Position numbers and translations under genes: made by a program. Shown here in pieces: positions 52,888 through 64,000 of a stretch of DNA of 64,000 bases. The stretch comes from Phyto melanocephala (Eukaryota; Arthropoda; Insecta; Diptera; Rhinophoridae). The notes below the pieces were generated by a model, which ran no database searches, was not told the origin of the DNA, and worked only from the letters and a program-made list of their open reading frames with translations. Every line of letters starts with the position of its first letter. The first letter of the stretch is position 1. Location of the stretch: NCBI GenBank assembly GCA_941918925.1, contig OW799234.1, forward strand, positions 136,323,305 through 136,387,304. Direction: 5' to 3'.

Positions 52888-55557
52888 TTAAGCCGAATGT
52901 CTGCATTCTCTTATTAGGTGATAAGGAGAATTTTCCATAGTTTCGTGGTATTTGTTGTTAAGCTTTGCTATGAAGTCGATAATTCGCTCATAGCCGGTTT
53001 CACTGTGTAGAAGTTGAGTTGAGTATCTCCAATGTTTGTTGTTAATGATTTTAAGGCACTTGTTTTGAATTATTTGGAGTTTCCTTAAATGTGTTTTTGC
53101 TGCCTTGTACCAGATGGGACATGCATATATCAAAGTTGGCCTGATCACAGACTTGTATAATAAATTTTTGTTCTGTAGGCTGAGTTTTGAGCGTTTATTC
53201 ATCATTGGCCACAGTGCTCTGATGATTTTACGCGATTTTTTACAAACTTCATCGATGTGTTTTGCAAAATTAAGTTTCTTGTCTAGGTAGACTCCAAGAT
53301 ATTTAACGATATTTTTGAATGCAATACTTTCATTTTGAAAACTTAGTTGGCGGGTTGGTAAGCGCTTGGGGGATTTGTTGTAGGGAAATATAATTGCCTG
53401 AGTTTTTGTGGGGTTTATTTTTATTTTCCACTTAAATAAATACTTTTTACAGGCTGCAAAACTTTTTTCCATTTTCTTAAGCAGTGACTTTGTGAGTTTG
53501 CTAGATGTAATAAGGGCGGTATCATCAGCATAATATGCAATTTTCATGTACGTAGGTGGAGAAAAATCGGAAGTATATATTGAGTATAATAAGGGTGACA
53601 GTATCGAACCTTGAGGTAAGCCTGAAGTTATTTGTTTTGTTGAAGACAATGAACTATTTATTGCGACTACAAAAGTTCTATCCGTGAGGAAGTCAGCAAG
53701 AATCCTGCATAGATATTTCGGTACATTAGCTTTAAGCAATTTATAAATAAGACCATTGTGCCAAATGGTATCAAATGCTTTCTCAATGTCCAATATTATG
53801 AGTCCTGTAGACTTTTTCGTTCTTTTATTAGTTCTTATTATGTTTGTAATACGATTTATTTGGTGAACTGCACTATGTTGCTTTTTAAACCCAAATTGTT
53901 CATTTGCTATTATCGATTTGTCTTCGACAACACTTAAAATACGATTATAAATAACTCTTTCAAACAGCTTCCCCAGGTTACTTAACAAGCTTATCGGTCT
54001 GTAACTTTCTGAATTGTGCTTCGATTTATTGGGTTTAAGAATTGCAATTACCTTAGCATTTTTGAAATGTCTTGGAAAATAATTAATTTTTAAACAGTTA
54101 TTAAAAATGATCGTTAATAACTCCACTGCCTTAGGCGGGAAATTTTTGATCAAAATGTTTGAAATATCATCCAATCCTGGAGATTTAGATGTTTTCAGTG
54201 TTGAAATTATGGCATTTATCTCATTAAATGTTGTCAAGGACAAATTTTCAGAGTAAGCGTCTATTAATTTTAATCTGTTGACCTCGGAATTGACAATCTT
54301 ATCAATGTAATGTTTATTACTTAATGTGAGACTGCTAGCAGCGGAGAATGCGTCTGCGAGTATCTGTGCCTTTTCTTCATCAGCTGTAATTTTTGTGCTA
54401 CCTTTTGTAAGATATGAAATTTTTTTGTTTTGCTTTCCTCTCAAACATCTGCTTATTTTCCAAAACGATTTATCGCCTGGTTTTAATTTAGTCAGTAAGT
54501 TTTGCCATTTCTCGTTACGATAAGTATTTATCTCTTTGTTGATCATTTTTGTTAAAAGTTTTACACATTGTTTGTAAAAATTAACATCTGTAAAGTTTGT
54601 CGCTCGTTGGCTTCTTCTATTAAATGTTTTTCTTGTTTTTATAAGATTTGTAATGCTAAGGGGTAAGTTTGTTTTAAAAAAAGAGTTTATTAATGGTGTA
54701 CATTCGTTTCTTGCTTCTATAACAATTTCAACAAACTTTTTTATCTCTAAATCGATTAATGCTCTTGAGTTATAAACGGTTGAATTTATTGTTATTTTGT
54801 TATTAATTATGTTTCGAACTGCCGTCCAGTCTGTAAGTTTATAATTATAATGGGCCGTATCCATTTCACTTACCAATGCATTTTTGATTTTACAAATAAT
54901 TGGTCTATGGTCAGATGGGATGTCATATTCGAGCACATCCAAATTGATATTGAGTGTACTATTGCTCAATAGCAAGTCGATAACTGATGCATTTCTATTT
55001 CTTTGAGATGGATAAAAGGTTGGGCTGTTTGGATACGGAATAAAAAAGTTATTCGATTGTTCAAGACGAAAAAGTACATTTCCTGCTGTATTGTTGTTAA
55101 CGCAATTCCATGCAGAATGTTTTGCATTTAAGTCACCTACGATGATAAAATCTTTAGTAGATGAAGTTAATTTCAAAATGTCATTTGCAAAGCTGTTTTT
55201 ATATCTTGGGGAATATGCTGTTGAAATTGTAATGTTTCTATTGTTTATTTTAGTTTCAATTGAAATATTTTCTATTCCTTGTGTAACTGCAGTTGGAAGT
55301 ACTTTATGTTGTACTGATCTGCGAACAATTAGAGCTACGCCTCCCCCTCTCGAGTCTTTTCTATCGTTGCGATAAATTATAAAATTTTTTAAATATGTTT
55401 TATGATTCTCTTTAAGATGTGTTTCATTTAAAGAGGCAATATGAATATTTTCTCTTTCAAGCAATGCTTCTAGTTGAATTTGGTGAGAAAAAGTAGTAAT
55501 GCCGTTAGCATTCCAATGAAGAATTTTTAATGTATTATTATGGTAAGCCATAGGCAT
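52888..55557 (-). CDS. LINE ORF2: endonuclease-reverse transcriptase (889 aa)
   Basis: This is the enzyme for target-primed reverse transcription. An APE-type endonuclease occupies about residues 10-220, with LKILHWNANG, the catalytic NETH, SRGGGVALIV, GDLNAKHSAW and SDHRPI. A reverse transcriptase occupies about residues 480-740, with YRPISLLSNLGKLFERV, LDIEKAFDTIWHNGL, SGLPQGSILSPLL and the catalytic YADD at residues 676-679. The C-terminal region has the jockey-clade pattern (YACPIWYKAAKTHLRKLQII and QNKCLK). There is no RNase H domain, as is usual for this clade, and the length is close to jockey ORF2 (about 900 aa). The start overlaps the end of ORF1 by 20 nt in another frame, suggesting reinitiation or coupled translation. 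No stop or frameshift is seen. Confidence 0.95.
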   Translation of the reverse strand: MPMAYHNNTLKILHWNANGITTFSHQIQLEALLERENIHIASLNETHLKENHKTYLKNFIIYRNDRKDSRGGGVALIVRRSVQHKVLPTAVTQGIENISIETKINNRNITISTAYSPRYKNSFANDILKLTSSTKDFIIVGDLNAKHSAWNCVNNNTAGNVLFRLEQSNNFFIPYPNSPTFYPSQRNRNASVIDLLLSNSTLNINLDVLEYDIPSDHRPIICKIKNALVSEMDTAHYNYKLTDWTAVRNIINNKITINSTVYNSRALIDLEIKKFVEIVIEARNECTPLINSFFKTNLPLSITNLIKTRKTFNRRSQRATNFTDVNFYKQCVKLLTKMINKEINTYRNEKWQNLLTKLKPGDKSFWKISRCLRGKQNKKISYLTKGSTKITADEEKAQILADAFSAASSLTLSNKHYIDKIVNSEVNRLKLIDAYSENLSLTTFNEINAIISTLKTSKSPGLDDISNILIKNFPPKAVELLTIIFNNCLKINYFPRHFKNAKVIAILKPNKSKHNSESYRPISLLSNLGKLFERVIYNRILSVVEDKSIIANEQFGFKKQHSAVHQINRITNIIRTNKRTKKSTGLIILDIEKAFDTIWHNGLIYKLLKANVPKYLCRILADFLTDRTFVVAINSSLSSTKQITSGLPQGSILSPLLYSIYTSDFSPPTYMKIAYYADDTALITSSKLTKSLLKKMEKSFAACKKYLFKWKIKINPTKTQAIIFPYNKSPKRLPTRQLSFQNESIAFKNIVKYLGVYLDKKLNFAKHIDEVCKKSRKIIRALWPMMNKRSKLSLQNKNLLYKSVIRPTLIYACPIWYKAAKTHLRKLQIIQNKCLKIINNKHWRYSTQLLHSETGYERIIDFIAKLNNKYHETMENSPYHLIRECRHSA

Positions 55558-56746
55558 ACTTAACCATTGACATCACTATTTGTATTTGTTGTATTTTTGT
55601 TGTGCATTTTTGGAGGTCATTAAGGGCCGTTGAAAAGATATTAAAAAGTTCGTCAACACTAAAGAGATCAATGTTGTTGTTGTTTCTTACACAATCAGTG
55701 TATGATAAATTATTACGATATGTATTGTTATTGTTGTAATTGTTTGTTGGGAGATTAGCATTAATGTGTTGTTGTGTGGTTTGTTTGTTATGTTTTTGCA
55801 TATTTTTTCTTGTTGCTTTTGCTCTAGTCTCCAAATAAAGTGACCGTAATGGGCAACTAATATCATTTGCAGAGTGGTCTGTGCGTTCTTTGCCATGTTT
55901 TTTACAATTAAAACATGCAAATACTGCCGGTACTTTACCTTGATTCCGAAGTGGGCAATCACTGGTGTGGTGTTGATTTGCACATATCATACATGCAGGA
56001 AGACGATTACAATGGTCACCTCCGTGACCATACATCAGACAATTCCAACACTGTGTTGGGTTGTCACTTTTTTTTGGCTTATATTTCTTCCAAGATACGA
56101 TAATATTGCATATGTGCGATATATTAATTAATGATTTTGGATTGAAATTTTTTCTTAAAAATTGTACCTTATATGCTGCGTTGTCAACCGAACTGAATTT
56201 GGTGCTAATTTCAGTGATTGATGAGGGCGTCAAATTGTATCCTTCGATATCTTGTTTAATTTCCTCAATACTAATTTTTGGGAGCCCATATAGAAAGACG
56301 GTATATAGGCGATTTTCTTTCGAATTAAACGTGTGAAATTCGATTTTCTTTTCTAATAAAATTTTCTTACATTTTTCGTAACAATCCATATTTTGTGGAA
56401 AAACTTTCGTGCCAATGGAGGTGCGTTTGTAGATCGAATCTTTACCCAATAGCAATTGAAGTTGGTTAAGTGGTATGGCAGCATCGACTACCAATGGTGG
56501 AGGTTTTATTTTCTTTTCTACGTTTATATTGGATACTGGCTCCAATTCCATCTCATTTTGGTCAGCAAGAGCACTGAACCGATTTTTTGAGGTTGTAGGT
56601 AGATCCCAAAACATATTGATCGGGAGTGATCGAGACTTTTTTTGTCTCTTCATACTCGATTTCTTCAAATCTAAATTTAAAGATTTGGCCCCAGGGGCCA
56701 TACTAGGTTGGTTGTAGCTGTACTTGCGTTGTAATTCGGCGCCCAC
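55538..56746 (-). CDS. LINE ORF1: gag-like nucleic-acid-binding protein (402 aa)
   Basis: This is an RNA-binding, particle-forming protein of a jockey-like LINE. Residues about 140-240 (LYTVFLYGLPKISIEEIKQD ... NIIVSWKKYKPKK) form the domain that precedes the zinc knuckles in insect gag-like ORF1 proteins. Three knuckle-like clusters follow: CWNCLMYGHGGDHC, CMICANQHHTSDC and CFNCKKHGKERTDH...C. The N-terminus is basic (KKSSMKRQKKSRSLP), and the C-terminal third is Asn/Gln-rich. It is upstream of ORF2 with a 20-nt overlap and intact throughout. Confidence 0.92.
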   Translation of the reverse strand: MGAELQRKYSYNQPSMAPGAKSLNLDLKKSSMKRQKKSRSLPINMFWDLPTTSKNRFSALADQNEMELEPVSNINVEKKIKPPPLVVDAAIPLNQLQLLLGKDSIYKRTSIGTKVFPQNMDCYEKCKKILLEKKIEFHTFNSKENRLYTVFLYGLPKISIEEIKQDIEGYNLTPSSITEISTKFSSVDNAAYKVQFLRKNFNPKSLINISHICNIIVSWKKYKPKKSDNPTQCWNCLMYGHGGDHCNRLPACMICANQHHTSDCPLRNQGKVPAVFACFNCKKHGKERTDHSANDISCPLRSLYLETRAKATRKNMQKHNKQTTQQHINANLPTNNYNNNNTYRNNLSYTDCVRNNNNIDLFSVDELFNIFSTALNDLQKCTTKIQQIQIVMSMVKYAYGLP

Positions 56747-56892
56747 GAGAGTTCAATAACAAACACAAACCGCAATTACAAAATAAAATCGATTGTTCTG
56801 TCGTTTCGGAATTTAAATTGAAAATTTGTAATAACAACTATCCGCTTTATATAGAGACGTACGTACTCAACGAGATTAAGAAACGAACTCTC
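56747..56892 (-). promoter_or_regulatory. 5' UTR and probable internal promoter of the LINE
   Basis: It is 146 bp from the element start to the ORF1 ATG, including TACGTACGTCTCTATATAAA. Jockey-type LINEs use promoters internal to their 5' UTR, but this role here is inferred. Confidence 0.5.
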
Positions 56893-56906
56893 TTCTTTTT
56901 TAAACA
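56893..56906. repeat. Right target-site duplication of the full-length LINE
   Basis: TTCTTTTTTAAACA is identical to 52557-52570. Confidence 0.85.
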
Positions 56907-57389
56907 AATTTTTTAAAACTAAACTAAATATAAAAAATTTTTTCTTTCTGATTTAGGAATTCGCCTTGACAGAAAGAATCCACTAAAAAGTTGCTTTGCT
57001 GTATCATTTTGCCGTTGCTTATACCTGTATGAATATTAGGATGGAGTGATTTTTTTATTTATCAAGGAAAGTTGTTCTTTTAAGTCCCAAATACACACAA
57101 ACAAATTTATTTGACATACGAGGAAGAGGTGTCTAGTATACTAGATCATTTGAAATCATTATAAGTGAGGCTCATTGAAATAGGTATTGTTGGTTACAAA
57201 AGAACAGTAGAACCATTGTTTAGGTTTTAAAAATTGTGTTATTCGTACTTACTATTTATTCTATAATGTTGTATTTTTACGAAAACTGTAGAGTATAATT
57301 TGGTAGAATGACAATTTGGGCATGGCAACTTAGATTATCCATTATAAATAGATTACTTTACTTCCAAAATTTTTGCCCAGATATAAATA
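56907..57389. other. No gene seen; possible family G MITE end
   Basis: Text near 56957 (aattcgccttgac) and 57025 (acctgtatgaat) resembles family G ends. Nothing else is recognised. Confidence 0.3.
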
Positions 57390-58085
57390 ATATGAAGCGC
57401 TATTGGGAGGTAGGCGTTAAAGTGCGCTTCTCACCGTTATTTTCCGGCTTTATAATTAAATTTAGCAGAAAGCTAAATTTACGAAATTACATATCATTTA
57501 ATTCTGTCGCTTTTATGAGCTTTTGAATTTCATTAAAAGCATAATATGTGAAAAATGGGCGTAGTAGGCGTGTCAGAGTAATTTCTGCTAATGAACTTTA
57601 CTTAGATATTTTAATATAGAGTCGTATCTTCTTCAAAATTCTCTGTCCATAGAAAAATTAAAAATTTTGTCAGTTTTATTACGTTTTCAATTTTATGTAG
57701 ACCGAAAAAGACACTGTGCGGTCTAAATTTTCGTACATTTTGATTTATAACTCCTTTCGTAATTTATAGATTTGAGAAATTGTAAAGGAAAAATATATTT
57801 TTTTTACTTAAGAAATATTATTGCGAAATTTTATGGCTCTACGTCAATGCATTTAGACATAATCGCAGTTTTTTCGATGTAAGAAAGACATTCTTTTTTT
57901 TAAATTCTTATATTGCAAACTAGAACTTTTTTAATCTATTTTCAATACCTTATGTATTCTGATGAAATTTGAACCCCTAACTTTTTTGGTTCGAGATCCA
58001 TCGTGCTTTCAACAGAAGGACAGACTCTCTGGGGTCTAAAATGAATATATCGATGTGTTACAAACGTTGTTTGGTGGTGGGTAAC
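57390..58085. repeat. Family B half element
   Basis: It contains the family B blocks (tattgggaggtaggcgttaa, taggcgtgtcagagtaattt, gatttataactcctttcgta) and ends ttacaaacgttgtttggtgg, a shortened version of the terminal hairpin end. Confidence 0.55.
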
Positions 58086-61000
58086 AGAAAACACCCTTTT
58101 AATTAAAAATACGAAATATGGCGTATTTCACTATATCATTATGCATCTGAAGAAATTATGGCGCCACCTACTGAAGTAACTTTTTGTAAAAAAAAAAAAA
58201 AATTTTTTTTCTAAATGTTTAATGTTAAGCATGTATGGCTTTAAACACCAGAAAATGTTGAAACAAATCTATCGAAGAACGAAGAAACTTAAATTTAACA
58301 CTTCAACAGAAGTCATATTCATGTTCCTTTGGTCATTAAAATTTAAGCTTAAGTGAACGTTAGCGATCGTTGCATTAGAGGATTACGTATATGTTTTCTC
58401 TGCACGTCAATAAACCAAAAAAATCAACTGTAAATAATATACTTTTTCGGATTTTATTGTGTTTAGTATGCAAATTTAATAATAAAAAAAAAAATTGCCT
58501 CAAAACTTGTTGCGATGTCACTTCGGGTCCACTTGTTAATACAAACCATTCACTGACAAAATTTCATCAATCAGTTCGAGAGGACATACGTTTAAAGGAA
58601 TTACATACAAACATATAAATACAAAGATAATAAGTTTTTTTTTTGATACAGATAATTGGTAGCTCTTATAATTTTACTTTAATAATTTTGTATATAAACG
58701 ATAAATATTGTTAAATAATTTCTTATGACTTTTTGTATTTTAATAATCGCAACTTACGTATTTTATGCATTTTTATTTAAGGAAAATGGTTGAAGATTAA
58801 AAATATATATATACAGTTTGTCTAATTGAAAATTAATTACAATACATAGAGTATACAAATTTAACATTTATAAGCTAATACGCCGATTCCTATAACTTGA
58901 ATCTTCAATAGAAGAGGAGCTAAGTTTTCAAAATACTATCTGGAGAAATATGCTTTTCGACCAAAGACGGCACTACAGAGGGACAAAGTTGATCACCTTG
59001 AAAAAGAAAGCTTTTTAGGTTCATTTTACATTCGCAAATATGAAAAGATTTTACAAGGTTTTTCCTCTTTGAATTAGGAAAAGCTACATTATTTTTGATT
59101 GATTTAATCCATGATGAAGTGGTTTCATTTATGTGAAACATACATGATTTTAGCAATAACGTGTCATGAATTTGCTAATAAACTCAATTCCAATAGGTGC
59201 ACGGAACGCATGAATATTAGGTGAAAAGAGACCCATGGTTCATGCGTTGATTTTGTTTGTTTACATGAATTGTTAAGGACATTTTGCATGTATTTTGAAG
59301 CACATCATTTATGATAAACTACCTTGTTGGCATCATTATTAATGTAAACTAGTGGAAAAGTTTTTTTTTCTGTGCACTGACTTGAAAGAAATTAAAATTT
59401 CCTTCTCAGACTTACCTAGCTTCTTTTCTATTGATCAAACAGATCTTCTAAGCAGTTAATTAAAAAGTTCCATCGTATTTATTACCTTTAATTTTGAAAA
59501 AGACTTCCCCTCAGCCGTTCAATATAAATACAGATACATACATATATTGTATATACATACATACATACATACATAAATAAATATAAAAAATAATAAAAAA
59601 TACATTAATTCATGCTGCTGCTTCGTGGTAAAAATGTGTAATAAAAATAAATATAATAAAAAAGTTGGGACTTTAAACAGCTGCCAAACCAACAACCAAA
59701 CGTTACAATATCAACTGGCAAAGTTAAATAGCAGCATCTAATCTAAGGGAATTCAAGTCATTAAACAAAATGAAGTAAAAAAAAAATAAATAAATATAAA
59801 GCTTAGAAAAAGAAAATAAAAGAAAAAACAAAAATGTAAATGTTTTTAAGAAATTACACAATCTGCGGGCAAACAAAGGCGGAGAATTAAATCATTTAAA
59901 TTTGAAGACATTTTAATCCTAGTAGATTTTAAAGGAATTAATAGAAAGTGTATTTTTTTTTTAATTTCTCTTCTTCATGCTATATAGATATATATGTATG
60001 TGTGCCCTTAATTATGAAAGTGGTCCAAGTCCTATATATTTTTTGTTTCAAGATATTTAATGTTTTGCTTTTGAAAAAATTAAAAAATATTTGTATATTG
60101 TGTAACATATATGTACATTTTGAACTTAATTAATCTCAATTGATGAAAATTTGTTATGAATGTGAAATTTTGTGTGTATCTGATACGGAAATGTCGTTTT
60201 CAGAGGTTGAATTGACTTAGGCCATTTTCAAAATTAACTGAATCACCCACCACACTAGAAAAAGAAAAACAATTTAAGTAAAGTAGTTTATCGAAATTTA
60301 TTATAAATTAAAAGTAATTCATTATCATTGAAAAGTTTCATAAAATGTTTTTGAAAGACTGAAGGGCTGAAGGGTAGTAAATAAAGATGATATTTATCTT
60401 TTCATCCGTTTATATTCTAGTGGTCGTATTTAGTGAGAATATTTCCATATATAGTATATAATTATACTATTTTAATTCAATTTTTTTCAATATTCTTTTA
60501 ATTAAAACTATTGCTTTTTATTTAATAAATAGCATAATTTTGATGATTGTAAATAATTTTTAAATTAAAAATATTCAGTTTTTTATTAAAAATATTAAGT
60601 TTTTAATTAAAAATATTAATTTTTTAATTAAAATTCATATTTATTTTTTTCTGTGTTACCATTGTGAAACTCTTGCAAACATTACTTCCAAAGAAATAAA
60701 CCGCATAATGCACAATCAAAATAAAATTAAAAGAATTTTATATAATGAAAACATGTTAAAAATAATATAACGGTATTATTTTTATAAGTTCACAAAAACA
60801 CATGTTATCGTCGTTGTCATTACTGCCATCAACAAATTTTAAATAACTAATAAACACAATTTTTAAAAAATGTTTGACTTAGACCTTTTTCAAAATTAAC
60901 ACTAAACAATTTCCATTTAACGTTGAAATAGCAACCATTCATAAATGCTTCATTTTTGACAACATCAAATTACACATTGAACTAAGTAATTTAGTTTTAA

Positions 61001-61259
61001 GTGATGTGAAGGAAATGATAAACTCATTTTATTTTTTTATTTAGACTAATTAAGAGCACATGCAAATATACTCTATAAACATCTTATTACGATTTTAAGT
61101 TTTAAAAATAGAAAATTAAAAAAATAGTTGCATGTATGTATGACACTTTTTTAAAAGTCATAGACTATTGTTAGCAGACATTTTTTTCAATTTCATTTAC
61201 ATTCATATGTTTTTTATTATATATGTATGTATACTGAGTTTAAATCACAATACAATTTA
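58086..61259. other. 3.2 kb without recognised genes
   Basis: AT-rich DNA with (ACAT)n at 59555-59575 and (ATTAAAAATATT)n-like text at 60560-60630. The frame 58391-58618 has no family resemblance. Confidence 0.4.
60555..60645. repeat. Short A/T tandem repeat
   Basis: Three imperfect copies of about 28 bp built on ttaattaaaaatattaa. Confidence 0.5.
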
Positions 61260-61560
61260 ATAGTTTGAAAAGTGGGCAATCTCACGCCCATACAAAATAA
61301 ATATTATTCTGGAATATTTCTAAAAAATCGATTATTACCAAACTTTGCATACACGTGAGGTTCCTGTGACAATACAATAAAATGGTTCGATAAGTGGGCG
61401 GTGCGATGCCCATTTGAGGCAAATATGTATGTATTCTTTATCAACTACTTCCGCTTAAATAATTTTTATAAAACTTTGCTCACACATTGAATTCTCAAGG
61501 CAAATAAAATAAATGGTTTGTTAAGTGGAAAGTGCCATGTCCATGCAGAGAAAATAATAT
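61260..61560. repeat. Unclassified dispersed repeat, three internal paragraphs
   Basis: Phrases of the form aagtgggcNNtNNNatgccca, followed by aaataaaat and a ggttNgataagtgg restart, recur at about 61268, 61395 and 61525. They look like diverged tandem units of about 130 bp. Similar words appear at 21050 and 63910. Confidence 0.4.
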
Positions 61561-61959
61561 TTTTAAAATAATTTTATAAAACTGATTTTTAAAAATATTT
61601 TTACGTATTTTTAGTTTATAGGACAATACAACGTTTTGGTGCTACATCGCGTAAAAAAAAACTTAACGGATATAAGGACACTGATTATATTAATATTATT
61701 ATGGAACTAAGCAAAGTCAGGGAAAGATGCACAAACAGTATGATTTATTACATTGCGTATAATGTATGTACATACATACATATGTATGTAAGAATGCAAT
61801 CGCGGATCTAGCTAATGCTATGAATGGTTTGTTTTATGGCTGTCAAAACTATTACCTACCAAAGGGAAACAAGGTAGAGCACTATATTCGGCTGTGGCGA
61901 ATTTTTTGTGCCCACCACCAATTTAAAGTATTTACTTCTATAGCACAAAATTTATTATT

Positions 61960-63196
61960 TTGTATATAACAGTATCTTTATACTAAAATATGTATTACTT
62001 TCTTTGTACAACTTCGATATGCTAGTAAAATGTTTTCGTAAATTTAGTCTTCCAATAAAAGTGGGCATTAAGTAGGCGTGTCAATATAGTTTCTGCCAAT
62101 AAATAAAACTAAGATATTTCAATATGGTCCTTTATTCTTCCAAAAACTTGTCCATAGAGAAATTATATGAATTTAAGATAAAGCGTTATATGGGAGTTAG
62201 GCGTTAAAGAGGGCTTGTCACCTTCATTTTATGGCATAACAGTGACATTGACTAAAAAGCTATATGTGCGAAATTTCATCATGATACCTCTAATTTTATC
62301 GGTTTTGTGAGATTTTAAATTTCATTAATAGCAGATTTCGTGAAAAATGGGCATTATAGTAGGCGTGTCAAAGTAGTTTACGCCAATAAACTCAACTCAG
62401 ATATTTCAATATATAGTCCTTTATTCTTCCAAAATCTTTATTAATAGAGAAATTATATGAATTTGAAATAAAGCGAAATATGAGAGGTGCGCGTGTCACA
62501 TTTATTTTCCGTTAGTGCAAAGCCTTTAACCATTGTTTGCAAAATTTCAGAATCGTACATTTAATTTTGTCAGTTTTATTACGTTTTTAATTTTGAATAT
62601 ACCGAAAAATACACTGTGCGGTATAAAATTTCGTACATCTTGATCTATAACTCCTTTCCTAATTCATAAACTTAAGCAATTTTTTACTCAGGAAATATAC
62701 ATTCGAAACTGAATGGCGCTACGATAACGTATTTGGACACAATTGCCTTTTATGTTGGATGTTAAAAGGATATTGTTTTTTTTGACCTACTCTTGCATTA
62801 CGAGCTTAAACTCTCTTTCTAGTATTCCGATTTAGCCTATTTTTAATAGCAACAAACTTTATGTATAGGAAATATTCTGGTAAAATTTGAGCCCCTTGTT
62901 TTTTCGATTCGATCTCTATCGTGCTGTCAACAGACGGACGGACATGGCTCGATCGTTATAAAATGAAACAGGACTCAGAAAATATATACTTTACGGGGTC
63001 TAAAATGGATATTTCGATGTGTTTCACAGGACTCAGAAAATATATACTTTATGGGGTCTAAAATGGATATTTCGATGTGTTTCACAGGACTCAGAAAATA
63101 TATACTTTATGGGGTCTAAAATGGATATTTCGATGTGTTTCAAACGGAATGACAACATGAATATACCCCCACCAACTTCTTGGTGGCGGGTATAAA
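61960..63196. mobile_element. Family B half element with a triplicated end
   Basis: It carries the family B blocks in order (taggcgtgtcaatatagttt, gaattatatgaa-type text, ctacgataacgtatttgg, acgagcttaaactctctttc) and finishes with the terminal hairpin ccaccaacttcttggtgg and cgggtataaaa at 63196. Confidence 0.65.
62969..63142 (+). repeat. 58-bp tandem repeat, three copies
   Basis: The unit CAGGACTCAGAAAATATATA... through GATATTTCGATGTGTTTCA occurs at 62969, 63027 and 63085, nearly identical, within the family B end. Confidence 0.85.
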
Positions 63197-63770
63197 AATA
63201 TTGAACCGGTACAACATTCCAGTCATTCATTCGTAATACTGTGTTCACAGTAAGCTTACACTACTACTTACACTAGCGGTATATTTATTAATCCTTTTGT
63301 ATGTATTTAGTCCTAATATATTGCTAGAAGTTATAAAAAACCCTTTTTGTTGGTACATTAGACGCAGCCACAACAAGTAAAAAGTCTATTTAAAAAATTT
63401 TTTTTAATACACACATACATACAAATAAACATACATACATATGTCTGTATAAGGATTTATTTTGGAATATCTACTCCTGCGTCATTTTTTTTACGTACGT
63501 ATGTTGCTTCATTTGTCAATAGTCTTCAAAAAATCATACATATAGAGTTTTCAAGTGAAGTATTTTATATTATTTTAGCTTATTTTAATTTCCTTTAGGA
63601 AATAATGACAAAATTGTAGAAAAGTAAGCAAATGTGAGAGAAAAATATTGTACAAAAATTGATATACGGCCAGAATTACTTCAATTTTATGTTTGCTTTA
63701 TACGTTTACAGTAAAATGACAAAGATTAAAGAATTTAATGCAGCTTTCATGAATTTCATCATTAAATTTA
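63197..63770. other. No gene seen
   Basis: AT-rich DNA with an (ACAT)n tract at 63410-63440. Confidence 0.4.
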
Positions 63771-64000
63771 TCATATCTATATATATAAAAGTGAAACTCT
63801 GTGTGTGTGTGTGTGTGTGTGTTAGCTATAGACTCTGAAACTGTAAAACCGATCGGGCTCAAACTTTTGTAAGTTGTTGTACACATACCGGGGAGTGTTT
63901 ATGGATGAAAAAAGTGGGCGGGGCCACGCCCATAAAAAATTAGTTATCAGTTTTAGCTACTTGCACTTGACCGATTTTTCTGAAACTTTGCACACATATC
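63771..64000 (+). repeat. Dispersed repeat with (GT)n, cut by the window edge
   Basis: It starts tatctatatatataaaagtg, followed by (TG)n at 63801-63822. It goes on with ctgtaaaaccgatcgggctc and agtgggcggggccacgccca. This is the layout of dispersed fly repeats of unknown class. It runs off the right edge. Confidence 0.5.

Larger units (their letters stand above)
52571..56892 (-). mobile_element. Full-length jockey-like non-LTR retrotransposon (4,322 bp)
   Basis: It lies between 14-bp direct repeats. On the minus strand it runs from a 146-bp 5' UTR (starting GAGAGTTCGTTTC) through ORF1 (56746-55538) and ORF2 (55557-52888), a 294-bp 3' UTR, and a pure 23-nt A tail (52571-52593). Both ORFs are open, so the copy is young and may be competent for retrotransposition. 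It lies in otherwise gene-free DNA. Confidence 0.93.

Noticed and set aside
1..64000. LTR retrotransposons, rRNA or tRNA genes
   Set aside because: I looked for long direct terminal repeats with TG...CA ends, integrase or protease motifs, and rRNA/tRNA signatures and found none that hold up. The only long direct repeat is the tandem duplication at 13128-18586.

Overview
The window is very AT-rich animal DNA. It has introns with GT/AG splice sites, (ACAT)n and (TAAA)n microsatellites, ZAD-C2H2 zinc-finger genes, and many jockey-type LINEs, Helitrons, mariner/Tc1 and hAT remnants. This fits a higher fly (cyclorrhaphan Diptera, tephritid- or calyptrate-like). The species cannot be fixed from the sequence alone. 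Nothing bacterial or viral was seen.

Host genes are confined to the left half. A one-exon CutA homologue lies at 2336-2803 (+). Two multi-exon ZAD zinc-finger genes follow. Gene 1 has exons at 6530-6874 and 11436-12773 and encodes about 560 aa with nine C2H2 fingers. Gene 2 has exons at 19511-19618, 20041-20894 and 28482-29493 and encodes about 657 aa with ten fingers, one of them interrupted by a 7.6-kb intron. A third ZAD first exon points the other way at 6203-6319 (-), with its start codon 210 bp from that of gene 1. It has no visible continuation. The arrangement looks like part of a ZAD-C2H2 cluster whose introns have filled with transposons. The two full genes encode putative sequence-specific DNA-binding regulators; the sequence does not show their targets.

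The rest is mobile DNA in several layers. 52571-56892 (-) is a full-length, apparently intact jockey-like LINE with both ORFs, a poly(A) tail and a 14-bp target-site duplication. 13128-18586 is a tandem duplication of a 2,425-bp unit that carries Helitron helicase debris and a Helitron 3' end; only the second copy holds a 604-bp terminal-inverted-repeat element. 40445-41950 is a decayed hAT transposon with a perfect 8-bp duplication. 23181-24797 is a candidate transposon bounded by 15-bp inverted repeats around a decayed DUF7869-like ORF. Smaller elements include two 76-bp palindromic elements, Harbinger-like MITEs with TWA duplications, a 471-bp mariner relic, and a pogo-like element. Two dispersed Helentron/DINE-like or foldback families recur across the window.

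The right third (33994-64000), apart from the intact LINE, contains no host gene that I can support. Long stretches there hold only AT-rich sequence and repeat fragments.
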